DNA of 64,000 nucleotides from CAJQQK01 sp965224225 (GCA_965224225.1 CBDCZF010000024.1:1-64000), one strand, 5' to 3'; positions 52,963 through 62,155 are shown, counted from the stretch's first letter. Numbers and translations: made by a program. The notes: a model not told the origin generated them from the sequence alone.

Positions 52963-53745
52963 CTAAACCAATCCGCGAACGGCAGCGGCTTGCGCCTTGG
53001 CGCCGTTCATCATGAAGGCGAAATCGCTGCCGCAGAGCATGAAGCGGATGCCCATGTCGAGGTAGATCTTCATCTGATCGGGGGCATAGACGCCACCCAT
53101 GCCGGCAGTCTTGCCGTGCGTCTTGCAGGCGGCGACCATCTGGCGGTAGGCGTCGATGACCCTTTCGTGCGTGAACTGGCCTGGAATGCCCATTTCGAAA
53201 CAGAGATCGTTGGTTCCGATCAGCAGCGCATCGACGCCCGGCACGGCGGCGATGGCCTCCGCGTTGGCGATCGCGGTTGGCGTCTCGAGCATCACGACGA
53301 CGAAGGTTGCATCGTTGACGGCGCGAGCGGTTTCATTGAGCGGATGGCTTTCGAAGCCGATCTGCGGCAGCGCACTGGTCATCGAGCGTTTGCCGTCGGG
53401 CGGGTAGCGGCAGAACGAAACCAGCCGGGCTGCCGTCTCGGCGTCATCGACATGCGGGAAGACGATGCCCTGGGCGCCGCCGTCGAGCGCGCGGGCGGCG
53501 AGATGATGCTCGAAGCCCGGCACGCGGATGATCGGCGTGATACCGGCATCCTGGGCTGCCACCGCAATGCCCGTCGCAACATCGATGTCCATGGCGTTGT
53601 GTTCCATGTCGATGAACAACCAGTCGAAGCCGGCCGCCCTCATTGCCTTGCCGATATCCACCGTGCGCGCCTGGCGCAGGCCGACACCAAGCGCCAGTTC
53701 ACCGTTGCCAAGCTTTTCCTTCATGACATTGCGAACGTTGACCAT
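52963..53745 (-). CDS. HpcH/HpaI-family class II aldolase
   Basis: The 260-residue protein has the metal-dependent aldolase/citrate-lyase-beta fold. It shows FDWLFIDMEHNAMD, IVFPHVDDAETAARLV, MLETPTAIANAEAIAAVPG (metal-binding Glu) and LLIGTNDLCFEMG (metal-binding Asp). Such enzymes cleave 4-hydroxy-2-keto acids to pyruvate and an aldehyde. With the upstream FAH-family hydratase it could complete a lower meta-cleavage route, although the genes are five kilobases apart. It is the first gene after the repeat region on the minus strand. Confidence 0.9.
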   Translation of the reverse strand: MVNVRNVMKEKLGNGELALGVGLRQARTVDIGKAMRAAGFDWLFIDMEHNAMDIDVATGIAVAAQDAGITPIIRVPGFEHHLAARALDGGAQGIVFPHVDDAETAARLVSFCRYPPDGKRSMTSALPQIGFESHPLNETARAVNDATFVVVMLETPTAIANAEAIAAVPGVDALLIGTNDLCFEMGIPGQFTHERVIDAYRQMVAACKTHGKTAGMGGVYAPDQMKIYLDMGIRFMLCGSDFAFMMNGAKAQAAAVRGLV

Positions 53746-53791
53746 GGTCGTCCCTCTCTAACGTATGTGTGGTGTATGTTCGTATGATGTA

Positions 53792-54256
53792 TCAGGCGAT
53801 GTGCCGTGCCGCCTCGCTGCGCGCGCGCAGTTCCTTGCCCTGCTTGGCCAGGAACTTTGCGAGCCGCTCTGGTGCAAAGCCCATCGCCTGGAGCCCGACC
53901 GCGGCGTTGGCCACTTCGCGATAGTCGGCGATCAACCCGTCGCGCAGCCGGCAGATCGCGACGCCCTCGAAGACGACGCGCTGATCACCGGCGCCCTCGA
54001 GTTTGGGCTTATAGCTGAACACATACCGCGCATAGCCGACGTCGCCGGCCTCGACCGCGTCATGAATGTCCCAGCGAAATTCGCCGCCGTCGCGATGGAA
54101 ATAGTTGTCGATCATGTCGACGATCCGGTCGCCCTCGAACGAGCCATAGAACACGTCGTGGTAGACGCCGTCCGGCGTGAAGCAGTCAGCGACGCCCCGG
54201 CCATTGCCGTCCTCGACGGCGGTGACCATTCGGCGGATGAGCACTTCGAAAGACAT
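53792..54256 (-). CDS. SnoaL/NTF2-like protein
   Basis: The start at 54256 (MSFEVLIRRMVTAVEDGNG) gives 154 residues; the frame to 54373 lies mostly in the gap before the divergent dehydrogenase. The pattern ADCFTPDGVYHDVFYG, WDIHDAVEAGDVGYARYVFSY and VFEGVAICRLRDGLIADYRE is that of the cone-shaped NTF2 fold, used for small polyketide cyclases, isomerases and binding proteins. No catalytic residue can be assigned with confidence. It lies upstream of the aldolase gene on the same strand with a short gap. Confidence 0.78.
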   Translation of the reverse strand: MSFEVLIRRMVTAVEDGNGRGVADCFTPDGVYHDVFYGSFEGDRIVDMIDNYFHRDGGEFRWDIHDAVEAGDVGYARYVFSYKPKLEGAGDQRVVFEGVAICRLRDGLIADYREVANAAVGLQAMGFAPERLAKFLAKQGKELRARSEAARHIA

Positions 54257-54357
54257 GATCGAATTCTCCCGTGAATTGATGCGCTGAAGCATGATTGGCG
54301 GCAGGCCGCCGGGCAAGCTATTTTGTCTGTCCATCACATTGAGGAAGGATACAGGCA

Positions 54358-55143
54358 ATGGCTTATCCGTCATTCGATCTTACCGGCAAGGTTGCACTCG
54401 TCACCGGCGGAAACGGCGGCATCGGTCTCGGCATGGCGCAAGCTGTCGGCCTAGCCGGCGCAAAGGTCGCCATCTGGGGCACGAACCAGGACAAGAACGC
54501 CGCCGCCGTCGACAATCTCAAGAGCCACGGGATCGAAGCGGAAGCCTACCAGTGCAACGTCGCCGATGCCGCTGATGTCGACCGCACGATGGCTGCAACC
54601 CTCGAGCGGTTCGCCCGGCTCGATGCCTGCTTCGCCAATGCGGGCGTGACGGGGCGCGGGCCGAAATCGTTTCTCGACATTTCCCCTGAGGAGTGGCGGC
54701 GGGTGCTTTCGGTCAATCTCGACGGCACGTTCCACACCTATCAGGCGGCCTTGCGCCACATGGTCGAACGTGCCGAGGACGGCGATCCGGGCGGCCGGTT
54801 GGTTGCCGTCTCCAGTCTGGCTTCGATCTCGGGACCGGCGCGCAACGAACATTATGCCGCGAGCAAGGGCGCGCTCAATGCGATGACCTTCGCGCTTGCC
54901 GTCGAATATGCGCGCTACGGCATCACGGCGAACGCCATCCTGCCCGGCTGGATCGAAACGGAAATGACCGCCAATCTGATGTCGAACGAGAAGTTCGTTT
55001 CCGCCGCCGGCCGCCGCATCCCGATGCGCCGCTGGGGCAAGCCTGAGGATTTCGGCGGCCTCGCCGTCTACCTGATGAGCGACGCCTCGGCCTACCACAC
55101 CGGCCAATTGCTGCAGATCGACGGCGGCTATTTCAGATTCTAG
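54358..55143 (+). CDS. Short-chain dehydrogenase/reductase
   Basis: The 261-residue protein is a classical SDR: cofactor motif VALVTGGNGGIGLGMAQAVG near residue 12, FANAGVTG, the catalytic Ser in VSSLASISG, and HYAASKGAL with Tyr and Lys. IETEMT and HTGQLLQIDGGYF are typical C-terminal blocks. The absence of an acidic residue at the end of beta-2 (WGTNQDKN) leans toward NADP. It diverges from the NTF2-like gene. The substrate is not known. Confidence 0.9.
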   Translation: MAYPSFDLTGKVALVTGGNGGIGLGMAQAVGLAGAKVAIWGTNQDKNAAAVDNLKSHGIEAEAYQCNVADAADVDRTMAATLERFARLDACFANAGVTGRGPKSFLDISPEEWRRVLSVNLDGTFHTYQAALRHMVERAEDGDPGGRLVAVSSLASISGPARNEHYAASKGALNAMTFALAVEYARYGITANAILPGWIETEMTANLMSNEKFVSAAGRRIPMRRWGKPEDFGGLAVYLMSDASAYHTGQLLQIDGGYFRF

Positions 55144-55161
55144 GGCATGGCGTTGAGCAAT

Positions 55162-55206
55162 TTAACTCGATCTATTCACCACCACCTGGTGAATAGATCG
55201 AGTTAA
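55162..55206. repeat. Perfect 20-bp hairpin with GATCTATTCACCA sequence
   Basis: Bases 55162-55181 pair perfectly with 55187-55206 around a five-base loop (CCACC). It follows the dehydrogenase stop by about 20 bases and could act as a transcript end, but no T run follows. Its arm sequence is shared with the outer arms of the element at 46172-46486, so it belongs to a dispersed repeat family. Confidence 0.85.
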
Positions 55207-55292
55207 GGAGACATTTGATACCCGCTTGCCCTTCGACAGGTCCTGGTGTTTCCAGTCTGACTAGCCCCCCGCCTACCACTTAGCCATCCCGA

Positions 55293-57002
55293 ATGCCCAT
55301 TCCTCCGTTGAAAATCGGCATCCTTGCTCCGGCCAATCTCGCGTTCGAGACGTGGGAGCTGCGCCTGTTTGAGAAGATCGCCAGCGATGATCGATTTGAG
55401 ATTGCGGCACTGATCGTTGACGCACGTGACAACGACACGGTCCGGCGCAACCTGCTTGGCAAGCTTGCGCGGCCTGGCGTCATCAGCCGGGCGCTGCGCC
55501 TTCTGACTTATCGGTTTGATCGCCGTGCGGCCGGCCCGCCGGCTCCGTGTGCGGCACCGCGCTTTGAACGCCTGCTAGCCGAGCTTCCCCGGATCGAAGT
55601 GCGGCCGACCCGGTCGAAGTTCGTCGACCGGTTCAGTGATCAGGACTGCGTGCCGATCGAAGCACTCGAACTGGACGTTCTGCTCCGCCATGCCTTCGGC
55701 ATCATCCGAGGTCCAATCCTTGAGACGGCAAAATTTGGCGTCTGGTCTTTTCATCATGGCGACAACGCCGTCAATCGTGGCGGCCCGCCCGGCTTCTGGG
55801 AAACGGCACTCGGGGAACCGGTGACCGGGGCAACGCTGCAGGTTCTGACGCCGGAACTCGATTCAGGCAAAGTGATCGCGCGATGCTGGCGCACGACCTT
55901 GCCAAACGCGATCCGCAACCAGCAGGCCATTTATGAACTATCCATATCGCTGATCTGGCGCGAACTGGTGCGTCTCGCGACCGATCGGTCGATCGAAACG
56001 TCACCGTCGCCGCTCTATGACCGTCCGCTACTGGTTGCCCCTGAAACACCCGTGCTCGCCCGCTACATGGCCAAGCGGGCAAAGAACGTACTTGGCGGAT
56101 TGAAGCACAGGCTCGATCTGCGACTGCGGCGCCGGCCCTTGATGTGGACACTTGCCTTCGGCGATGGTGCGTTCGAGAGCGCATCACTGTGGCGCAGCGT
56201 GTTGCTCGAGCCGCCGGACAACCGCTATTGGGCCGACCCGTTCATGCTCGAGCACAACGGCACGCGGTACATCCTGTTCGAGGAATTCGACTACGACATC
56301 GACAGGGCCTGGATCGCGGCCGGCAAAATCGAGGACGGCCGCTTCACCTACCTCGGCAAGGCGCTCGATGCCGGTTATCACATGTCGTTTCCATTCTTGA
56401 TCGAACACCAGGGCGAGATCTACATGATCCCCGAGGTGACCGAGAGGAACTGCATCGAAGTGTGGCGGGCAACGGACTTCCCGCTGCACTGGGAATTGCA
56501 CAACACCGCACTCGACGGCAGCACAATCGCCGACTCGGTCGTCTGTCACCACGAGGGGCAATGGTGGCTTATGACCAACATCTCACAGACACCTGATCCC
56601 GACCTGTGCAACGAGTTGCACATCTTCATGGTCGACGGTCCCGAACTCAGGGACGTACAGCCCCATCCAGAGAACCCGGTCGTCATCGACAGCCGCGTGG
56701 CACGCAACGCCGGCCGGCCGTTCATGCGTGATGGAAAATTGTATCGTCCGTCACAGAACAACAGCTTTGGCGTCTATGGCTATGGCCTCAACCTGATGGA
56801 AATCGAGGAACTGACGCCGGCCCGTTATCGCGAGCGGCTGGTTCACAGCGCCGAGCCGAAGTTTCGCGACGACATCATCGCCATGCATCATGTCGATCAA
56901 TCGGGCGAGGGCTACGTCATCGACGTCTGCAAGCGGATCGGCAGGAAGGGGCCCGAGGATAACTGGCGCGAGCAGCCTACCAGGTCTCGATCCAGGGCCT
57001 GA
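55293..57002 (+). CDS. Formyltransferase-like domain fused to a beta-propeller (GINT1/GH43-like) domain
   Basis: The 569-residue protein has two parts. Residues 1-270 resemble the Fmt/ArnA formyltransferase fold: KIGILAPANLAFETWELRLF, then LDVLLRHAFGIIRGPILETAKFG and WSFHHGDNAVNRGGPPGFWE in place of the usual HGSLLP region. Residues 280-560 contain five-bladed-propeller features (NRYWADPFMLEHNGTRYILFEE, SFPFLIEHQGEIYMIPE) like GH43/62-type or glucosamine inositolphosphorylceramide transferase domains. It may form a sugar amide or bind and modify a nucleotide sugar. It probably serves surface polysaccharide or glycolipid synthesis. The gene overlaps the convergent dehydrogenase by 26 bases. 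Confidence 0.72.
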   Translation: MPIPPLKIGILAPANLAFETWELRLFEKIASDDRFEIAALIVDARDNDTVRRNLLGKLARPGVISRALRLLTYRFDRRAAGPPAPCAAPRFERLLAELPRIEVRPTRSKFVDRFSDQDCVPIEALELDVLLRHAFGIIRGPILETAKFGVWSFHHGDNAVNRGGPPGFWETALGEPVTGATLQVLTPELDSGKVIARCWRTTLPNAIRNQQAIYELSISLIWRELVRLATDRSIETSPSPLYDRPLLVAPETPVLARYMAKRAKNVLGGLKHRLDLRLRRRPLMWTLAFGDGAFESASLWRSVLLEPPDNRYWADPFMLEHNGTRYILFEEFDYDIDRAWIAAGKIEDGRFTYLGKALDAGYHMSFPFLIEHQGEIYMIPEVTERNCIEVWRATDFPLHWELHNTALDGSTIADSVVCHHEGQWWLMTNISQTPDPDLCNELHIFMVDGPELRDVQPHPENPVVIDSRVARNAGRPFMRDGKLYRPSQNNSFGVYGYGLNLMEIEELTPARYRERLVHSAEPKFRDDIIAMHHVDQSGEGYVIDVCKRIGRKGPEDNWREQPTRSRSRA

Positions 57003-57708
57003 GATCAAGCTCGAACGTCCAGGCATCGCGCGGCTGAGTGTGAAGCTGCCAGTAGCTCTCGGCAATGTGGTCGGGATTAAGAATGCCGTCGCGTTCCTTG
57101 AGTTGGTAGCGATCGGGAAAGTTTTCGCGGATGAAGGCGGTGTCGATTGCACCGTCAATGATCACGTGCGCAACGTGGATGTTCTTAGGGCCGAGTTCGC
57201 GGGCGAGGCTTTGTGCGACCATTCGGAGGCCGGCTTTGCCGGCAGCGAACCCCGAATAGCCGTTGCCGCCGCGCAGGGAAGCTGTTGCACCGGTGAACAG
57301 GATCGTGCCCTGACCGCGCGGTGCCATCCGGCGGGCGGCTTCGCGCCCGCTCAAGAAACCGCTGAAGCAGGCCATCTCCCAGATCTTGAAGAACTTGTTG
57401 CCGGTCAGCGCCTCATCAAGGATTGAAAAGCGAACGTTCCCACCAACGTTGTGCACGCAGACCTCGACCGGGCCGACGTCGCGCTCGATACGATCGAACA
57501 GATCGACCATCTGTTCCTCGCGCCGCGCATCGACACCGAACGCCAGGGCCTTGCCGCCGGCCGCCTCGATTTCGTCGACCAATGGTGCGAGCTTGTCGCG
57601 ATTGCGCCGAACGACACAAGCTGTGAAGCCCTCACGCGCAAAGCGTCTTGCGACCGCCGAGCCCGTCGCATCGCCGGCGCCGATGACGAGTGCAACCTTG
57701 TTTGTCAT
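56977..57708 (-). CDS. Short-chain dehydrogenase-like protein with Phe at the catalytic Tyr
   Basis: The 243-residue protein has the SDR cofactor start VALVIGAGDATGSAVARRF (a variant of TGxxxGxG) and CVHNVGGNVRF in place of NNAG. The active-site block reads GNGYSGFAAGKAGLRMV; aligning FAAGK with YxxxK puts Phe where the catalytic Tyr should be. Such members may be inactive, or may use the Tyr three residues earlier. The C-terminus (DAWTFELDLRPWIETW) fits related SDRs. Its 3' end overlaps the convergent fusion gene by 26 bases. Confidence 0.82.
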   Translation of the reverse strand: MTNKVALVIGAGDATGSAVARRFAREGFTACVVRRNRDKLAPLVDEIEAAGGKALAFGVDARREEQMVDLFDRIERDVGPVEVCVHNVGGNVRFSILDEALTGNKFFKIWEMACFSGFLSGREAARRMAPRGQGTILFTGATASLRGGNGYSGFAAGKAGLRMVAQSLARELGPKNIHVAHVIIDGAIDTAFIRENFPDRYQLKERDGILNPDHIAESYWQLHTQPRDAWTFELDLRPWIETW

Positions 57709-57779
57709 GGCAATACTCTCCCTGCCCCGGCCACATTATGCACCGAGAGCTGAGCGTTCAAATCGTTTTCCGATTGGCT

Positions 57780-59483
57780 TTACCCGCTTGCCTGTTCGAG
57801 GCTCCAGTTGACGCGCGTCTCACCGAACGAGGCACCGCGCAGCACGATCTGGCTAGTTCGTGTTGGCCCCGCGAGATGGGCAAAGTTGATGCTGTCTTCG
57901 ATCGACAGCGTCGTGCCGCGCACGGTGAACAGCCAGACGTCGCCGTTCTGCAGCTCGATTTCGGCAACCGCCGGATCCTTGGCGTGGCGGCAGATCACGT
58001 CGTTGTCGAGATGGAAGTGGATCGCATAGGGCAGATCACGGGCAAAGCGCACGCTGCCGGTACCGGCACCGATGATGTCTTCGCCCGAGAACCGCCGGCC
58101 GTCGCGGCTGAGCGTCAGTTCGCGCCGGTGGGTCAGGCCGTATTTTCGGGCATAGCCGTCATGGCTGCAGGCGAGCGCGATTGCGGTCGGCAATTTCTCG
58201 ATCCTGCTCGTGACCTTGTTCGGGTAGCGGATCGGCGCCGCACGCACCAGACGGCTGAGCAGCGTGTTACGCAAGAGCCGCGATGACGATGATGCGTTGA
58301 GGCACAACGTGTTCTGGCTTGCCGTCGCGCGCGAGGCGGCGAGCCAGTCCTGGTCGGCCGGGCCGGGCGCGCCGGCATTGACGAACACGGCCTGATCACC
58401 AATGCTCAATTCGAACGACAATGCACCGGCACAGGCGCTGCCGGCGAATTCCAGCGCCGGTGGCGGGCCTATATCGGCGATCATGATGGTACGACCGGCC
58501 TCGAGACGCGCGTAGTGCGAGTGCGGCGCGTTGCTCAGATGGCTTTCCGGCGCCGGGTCATAGGCGAGCAATGTCGCCAGGCTGTCGAACGGGGTCGCAC
58601 TCATGCCGTTGAAACGGCCGAGCGAACCATCGCCGAGGCGCATATAGCGCAGGTAGCGCAGCATGCGCTCGATGGCGGTGTGCAGATCGCGATGGAACAC
58701 GCGCTCGCGCGCCTTGAAGCAGGTCTCGAGCGGCAGCAGATCGAGCAGCAGTTCGATCACGATATTGGAGTTGCGGCTGGCATGACCGCCGTCGCCGTGG
58801 ATCTGCAGCGCGACCTCGGCAACCAGTGCCTGCTCGAACTCATCGGCGTGGCCATCATGGCCAGCGATGCACAGCGAACCTGTCAAAAGCCCGATCAGCG
58901 CTTCGAGGCGCGGATATCCGCTGGGCGCATCGCGCCAGCGGGTTGCAAGCTGCACGAGTTGCATGCCGAGACTATCGGCGATGCGGTCATAGGTCGGCCC
59001 GTCGATGCCGTCGAATACGAACGGCACGTTGGCAAGCCAGGACTGGATGCGCCGGCCGACGACGTCCGGTTCCCAGGCGATGCCGGATTTCGGTGGATAA
59101 CGGTCGATCCAGGTCAGGATCGCCTCGCGTGCCATCTCGCGGTCTTCATCGCTGCCGGCGGCGGAAAGATTACGCAGCCAGCCGAAACCGTGCAGCGAAC
59201 GCGCCCAGATTTGGCTCGGAGCAGCGACATCGAAAATCGAACCATGCCCGATCGAGGCGACGGCGCCACCGAGGCCGAGTTGGCCTTGTGCCAGTTCGGC
59301 TGCGAAGCTCGGATCTGCGGTGCGCAATTCCTGCGGCACGATCAGCAGTTCTTCCGCCGTCGGCGCGCCATACCGCCATTTCAGGAACGGCGACCTCAGC
59401 GCGCGTGCCACCAAGGACCGGCGGGTACGGTCGACGACAATGCGCGCCAGGCGCGATCGTTCGGTGATGGACAGCGTCGTCAT
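57780..59483 (-). CDS. Heparinase II/III-like protein
   Basis: The start at 59483 (MTTLSITERSRLARIVVDRT) gives 567 residues; the longer frame to 59582 has no support. The N-terminal half is a helical toroid (WIDRYPPKSGIAWEPDVVGR, IHGDGGHASRNSNIVIELLL). The C-terminal half is a beta-rich domain (FAGSACAGALSFELSIGDQA, HFHLDNDVICRHAKD) as in alginate and heparin lyases. No signal peptide is seen, so the protein may be cytoplasmic. Such genes commonly sit beside rsmB in Rhizobiales-type genomes, as here. The substrate is unknown. Confidence 0.85.
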   Translation of the reverse strand: MTTLSITERSRLARIVVDRTRRSLVARALRSPFLKWRYGAPTAEELLIVPQELRTADPSFAAELAQGQLGLGGAVASIGHGSIFDVAAPSQIWARSLHGFGWLRNLSAAGSDEDREMAREAILTWIDRYPPKSGIAWEPDVVGRRIQSWLANVPFVFDGIDGPTYDRIADSLGMQLVQLATRWRDAPSGYPRLEALIGLLTGSLCIAGHDGHADEFEQALVAEVALQIHGDGGHASRNSNIVIELLLDLLPLETCFKARERVFHRDLHTAIERMLRYLRYMRLGDGSLGRFNGMSATPFDSLATLLAYDPAPESHLSNAPHSHYARLEAGRTIMIADIGPPPALEFAGSACAGALSFELSIGDQAVFVNAGAPGPADQDWLAASRATASQNTLCLNASSSSRLLRNTLLSRLVRAAPIRYPNKVTSRIEKLPTAIALACSHDGYARKYGLTHRRELTLSRDGRRFSGEDIIGAGTGSVRFARDLPYAIHFHLDNDVICRHAKDPAVAEIELQNGDVWLFTVRGTTLSIEDSINFAHLAGPTRTSQIVLRGASFGETRVNWSLEQASG

Positions 59484-59603
59484 GGCATTGAACTTAACCG
59501 GATTCGAGCTTTGCCGCTCAGCCGAAACCTTTAAGGCGGAACTTGCCTGCAGCAAAGCGGCACCATTGCAGCGCAGAGCCATGGCATGATTACGGCAGTC
59601 AGC

Positions 59604-60977
59604 TCAACCTTGGCGCACCAAGCGGGCGGCATAGAAGCCGTCCATTCCGCTCAAGGCCGGTTCGTCATGCTGCAATTGGTAGGGGAACGTTCGCAAATCC
59701 CCGTCCGGCGTCAGCCACCCGCCCTCGCCGCCGATTTCGTCTGCTGCAATCGGCTGGCGCGTGAACCCCGTATGACTTGCGAGAAACTCGGCGATCCGCG
59801 CCTCACCTTCCTCGGGTTCGAGCGAACAGCTGCAGTAGACAAGTGTGCCGCCAACCCGCAGGAGCTTCGCCGCATTGCCAAGCAGGCGCTGCTGGATGGC
59901 GCCAAGACGGTCTGCATCGCTTTCGCGCTTGAGATGCAGGATGTCGGGATGACGGCGGATCGTACCGGTCGCACTGCACGGTGCATCGAGCAGGATGCGG
60001 TCGAACGGCTCATCCGATTGCCAGTCCGCCGCATCCGCAACGATGCATTCGGCCGACAAGCCGAGCCGCCGGAGATTGGCGGCAAGCCGGCCCATGCGGT
60101 TCTCTGAGACATCGACTGCGGTGACAGCAGCACCGGCAGCACAGAGTTGCGCGGTCTTGCCGCCTGGTGCCGCGCAGAGATCGAGCACGCGTTCTGCGGG
60201 TCGAGGCCTCAGGATCGTTGCCGGCAAAGTCGCCGCTGCATCCTGCACCCACCAGGCGCCCTCGTGATAGCCCGGCAAGTCCTCGATACGCCCGCCGGCC
60301 GGCCGCCTCAGGGTTGCGGCCCTGACGGGCGTTGCCTGCAGGCGCGCCGGCCAGTCTCCAAGCGACCCTTTGAGGGTGAGATCGAGTGGCGCTTCACGCA
60401 ATGAATGCTCGGCAATCCGGCGGGCCTTCTCGGCACCGTATGCCGCCTTCCAGCGCCCGATCATCCACTCTGGGAAATTGACGGTGGCATCCGAGTTGGC
60501 CCCCAGCATTTCAGCGCCGCGCTCGGCGACACGACGCAGGATGGCGTTGACCATGCGGTCGAAATGTCGGGTCTTGCGCGACAGTCGGGTCAGCTCGACG
60601 GCAAGCGAGATCGCCGCGTGCGGCTGGACGCCGAGCAGCACGAGTTCCGCGGTGCCTGCCAGCAAGATGATGCGAGCGCGTTCAGCACCTGCAGCAAGCG
60701 GCTTGTCGAGGAAGGCATCGATGATGTGCTGCAATTCACCGTGCCGTCTTAGCACGGTCATGACGACCAAGCGGGCAAACGCCTTGTCGCGGGCCTCGAG
60801 TTCAGCGAACCGCTCCGATGCATAGGCCTGAGTAAGTGCCGGGTCGAGCGTTTCGCGGTCACGGATAATGCCTTCGAGGACCTGCAGCACCAGCCGTCGG
60901 GCTGTCAGGCCCGCAGGCAGCTTGCGGCGCGGCGGGCCTTTGCGCTTGGATCTAGCGGTTTGGTGGGGGCGGGCCAA
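59604..60977 (-). CDS. rsmB: 16S rRNA (cytosine-967 C5) methyltransferase RsmB
   Basis: The 457-residue protein has an N-terminal NusB-like RNA-binding domain (about 20-160) and a C-terminal SAM-dependent m5C methyltransferase. The SAM site is LCAAPGGKTAQLCAAGA, and the two catalytic cysteines lie in LDAPCSATGTIRRHPD and VYCSCSLEPEEGE. It modifies C967 of 16S rRNA. The TTG at 60977 is the best available start but lacks a strong ribosome site. It follows htpX by six bases and may be cotranscribed with it. Confidence 0.94.
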   Translation of the reverse strand: MARPHQTARSKRKGPPRRKLPAGLTARRLVLQVLEGIIRDRETLDPALTQAYASERFAELEARDKAFARLVVMTVLRRHGELQHIIDAFLDKPLAAGAERARIILLAGTAELVLLGVQPHAAISLAVELTRLSRKTRHFDRMVNAILRRVAERGAEMLGANSDATVNFPEWMIGRWKAAYGAEKARRIAEHSLREAPLDLTLKGSLGDWPARLQATPVRAATLRRPAGGRIEDLPGYHEGAWWVQDAAATLPATILRPRPAERVLDLCAAPGGKTAQLCAAGAAVTAVDVSENRMGRLAANLRRLGLSAECIVADAADWQSDEPFDRILLDAPCSATGTIRRHPDILHLKRESDADRLGAIQQRLLGNAAKLLRVGGTLVYCSCSLEPEEGEARIAEFLASHTGFTRQPIAADEIGGEGGWLTPDGDLRTFPYQLQHDEPALSGMDGFYAARLVRQG

Positions 60978-60983
60978 TTCCGG

Positions 60984-61982
60984 CTAGCCCCAGGGGCCGC
61001 GTTTGCGCGACGTGCCGGTCCGCGGGATGCGGCTGCCGCCGTCGAGAAAGCTGCGGTCACTATCGCTTTGCTTTTCTTCCCCTCCCCAGGGGCCGCTTGA
61101 CCGCTGCCGGCTTTCGCTGCCGAACCAGCCGGTGCCCATCTCACGGGCAAGTTCGCGCAGCGCTTCGATGCGGTTTTCCGTGTTCGGGTGGGTCGAAAAC
61201 AGATTGTCGAAGGTGCCGCCGAACAGCGGGTTGATGATGAACAGGTGGGCGCTTGCCGGTACGCGCTCGGCACTCTCCATATGAATGCCGCGTGCCGCGT
61301 TCTGGATGCGTGCCAGCGCCGAGGCAAGCCAGGCAGGGTTGCCGCAGATCTCGGCACCGACACGGTCCGCGTAATACTCGCGCGATCGCGAGATCGCCAT
61401 CTGGATCAGCATTGCCGCCATCGGTGCCAGAATGGCGGCGGCCAGCACGCCGAGGAAATTGCCGCGCTCGCGGTTCCCGAAAATCATCGAGAACTGCATC
61501 ATGTTGGCCAGCATCGAAATGGCGCCGGCAATCGTCGCCGAGACGGTCATGATCAGCGTATCGCGGTTCTTGATGTGGGCTAGTTCGTGCGCCATGACGG
61601 CTGCGATCTCGTCGCGCGAGAGCATTTCGAGAAGCCCGGTCGAGGCGCAGACGGCGGCATTTTCGGGATTGCGGCCGGTCGCGAAGGCGTTGGGCTGCGG
61701 TGAATTCATTACATAGACGCGCGGCATCGGCAGCCGGGCGCGGCGGGCGAGATCCTCGACGATGCGGTAATATTCAGGCGCTGATCTCGCATCGACCTCC
61801 TGGGCGCCGTGCATCGAGAGCACCATTTTGTCCGAGTTCCAATAGCTGAACGCGTTCATGCCGAGCGCGATGACAAAGGCGATCACCATGCCCTGCTGGC
61901 CGCCCAGGAGGGCGCCCATGGTGACGAAGATCGCCGTCAGAAAGGCGAGCAGAAGTCCGGTCTTGAGCATGCTCAGTGACAT
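60984..61982 (-). CDS. htpX: Zinc metalloprotease HtpX
   Basis: The 332-residue membrane protease removes damaged membrane proteins. I start it at ATG 61982; ATG 61970 would also suit. Two N-terminal membrane helices (LKTGLLLAFLTAIFVTMGAL, GMVIAFVIALGMNAFSYW) precede the zinc site MAHELAHIKNRDT (HExxH), and two more helices follow. SREYYADRVGAEI carries the third zinc ligand Glu. The C-terminal 50 residues are Gly/Ser/Arg-rich and probably disordered. Confidence 0.95.
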   Translation of the reverse strand: MSLSMLKTGLLLAFLTAIFVTMGALLGGQQGMVIAFVIALGMNAFSYWNSDKMVLSMHGAQEVDARSAPEYYRIVEDLARRARLPMPRVYVMNSPQPNAFATGRNPENAAVCASTGLLEMLSRDEIAAVMAHELAHIKNRDTLIMTVSATIAGAISMLANMMQFSMIFGNRERGNFLGVLAAAILAPMAAMLIQMAISRSREYYADRVGAEICGNPAWLASALARIQNAARGIHMESAERVPASAHLFIINPLFGGTFDNLFSTHPNTENRIEALRELAREMGTGWFGSESRQRSSGPWGGEEKQSDSDRSFLDGGSRIPRTGTSRKRGPWG

Positions 61983-62155
61983 AGGTGTGCAGCCTCGTGC
62001 CAAAGGTCGTGGTACTGGCCCCCGGCCAGTCTTTGTGCCACCTATATGATGGCGCCGGTCGCCATCGTCCAGATCTGGGACATTGCAACCGCGGTGGGAC
62101 CACAGTAACAAGTTGGACATCATGCCTTGCCACGAAATGGGACCGGCACCGCAAA

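Noticed and set aside
58515..59534. Plus-strand open frame of 339 codons
   Set aside because: It is the shadow of the heparinase-like gene, with no family motif.
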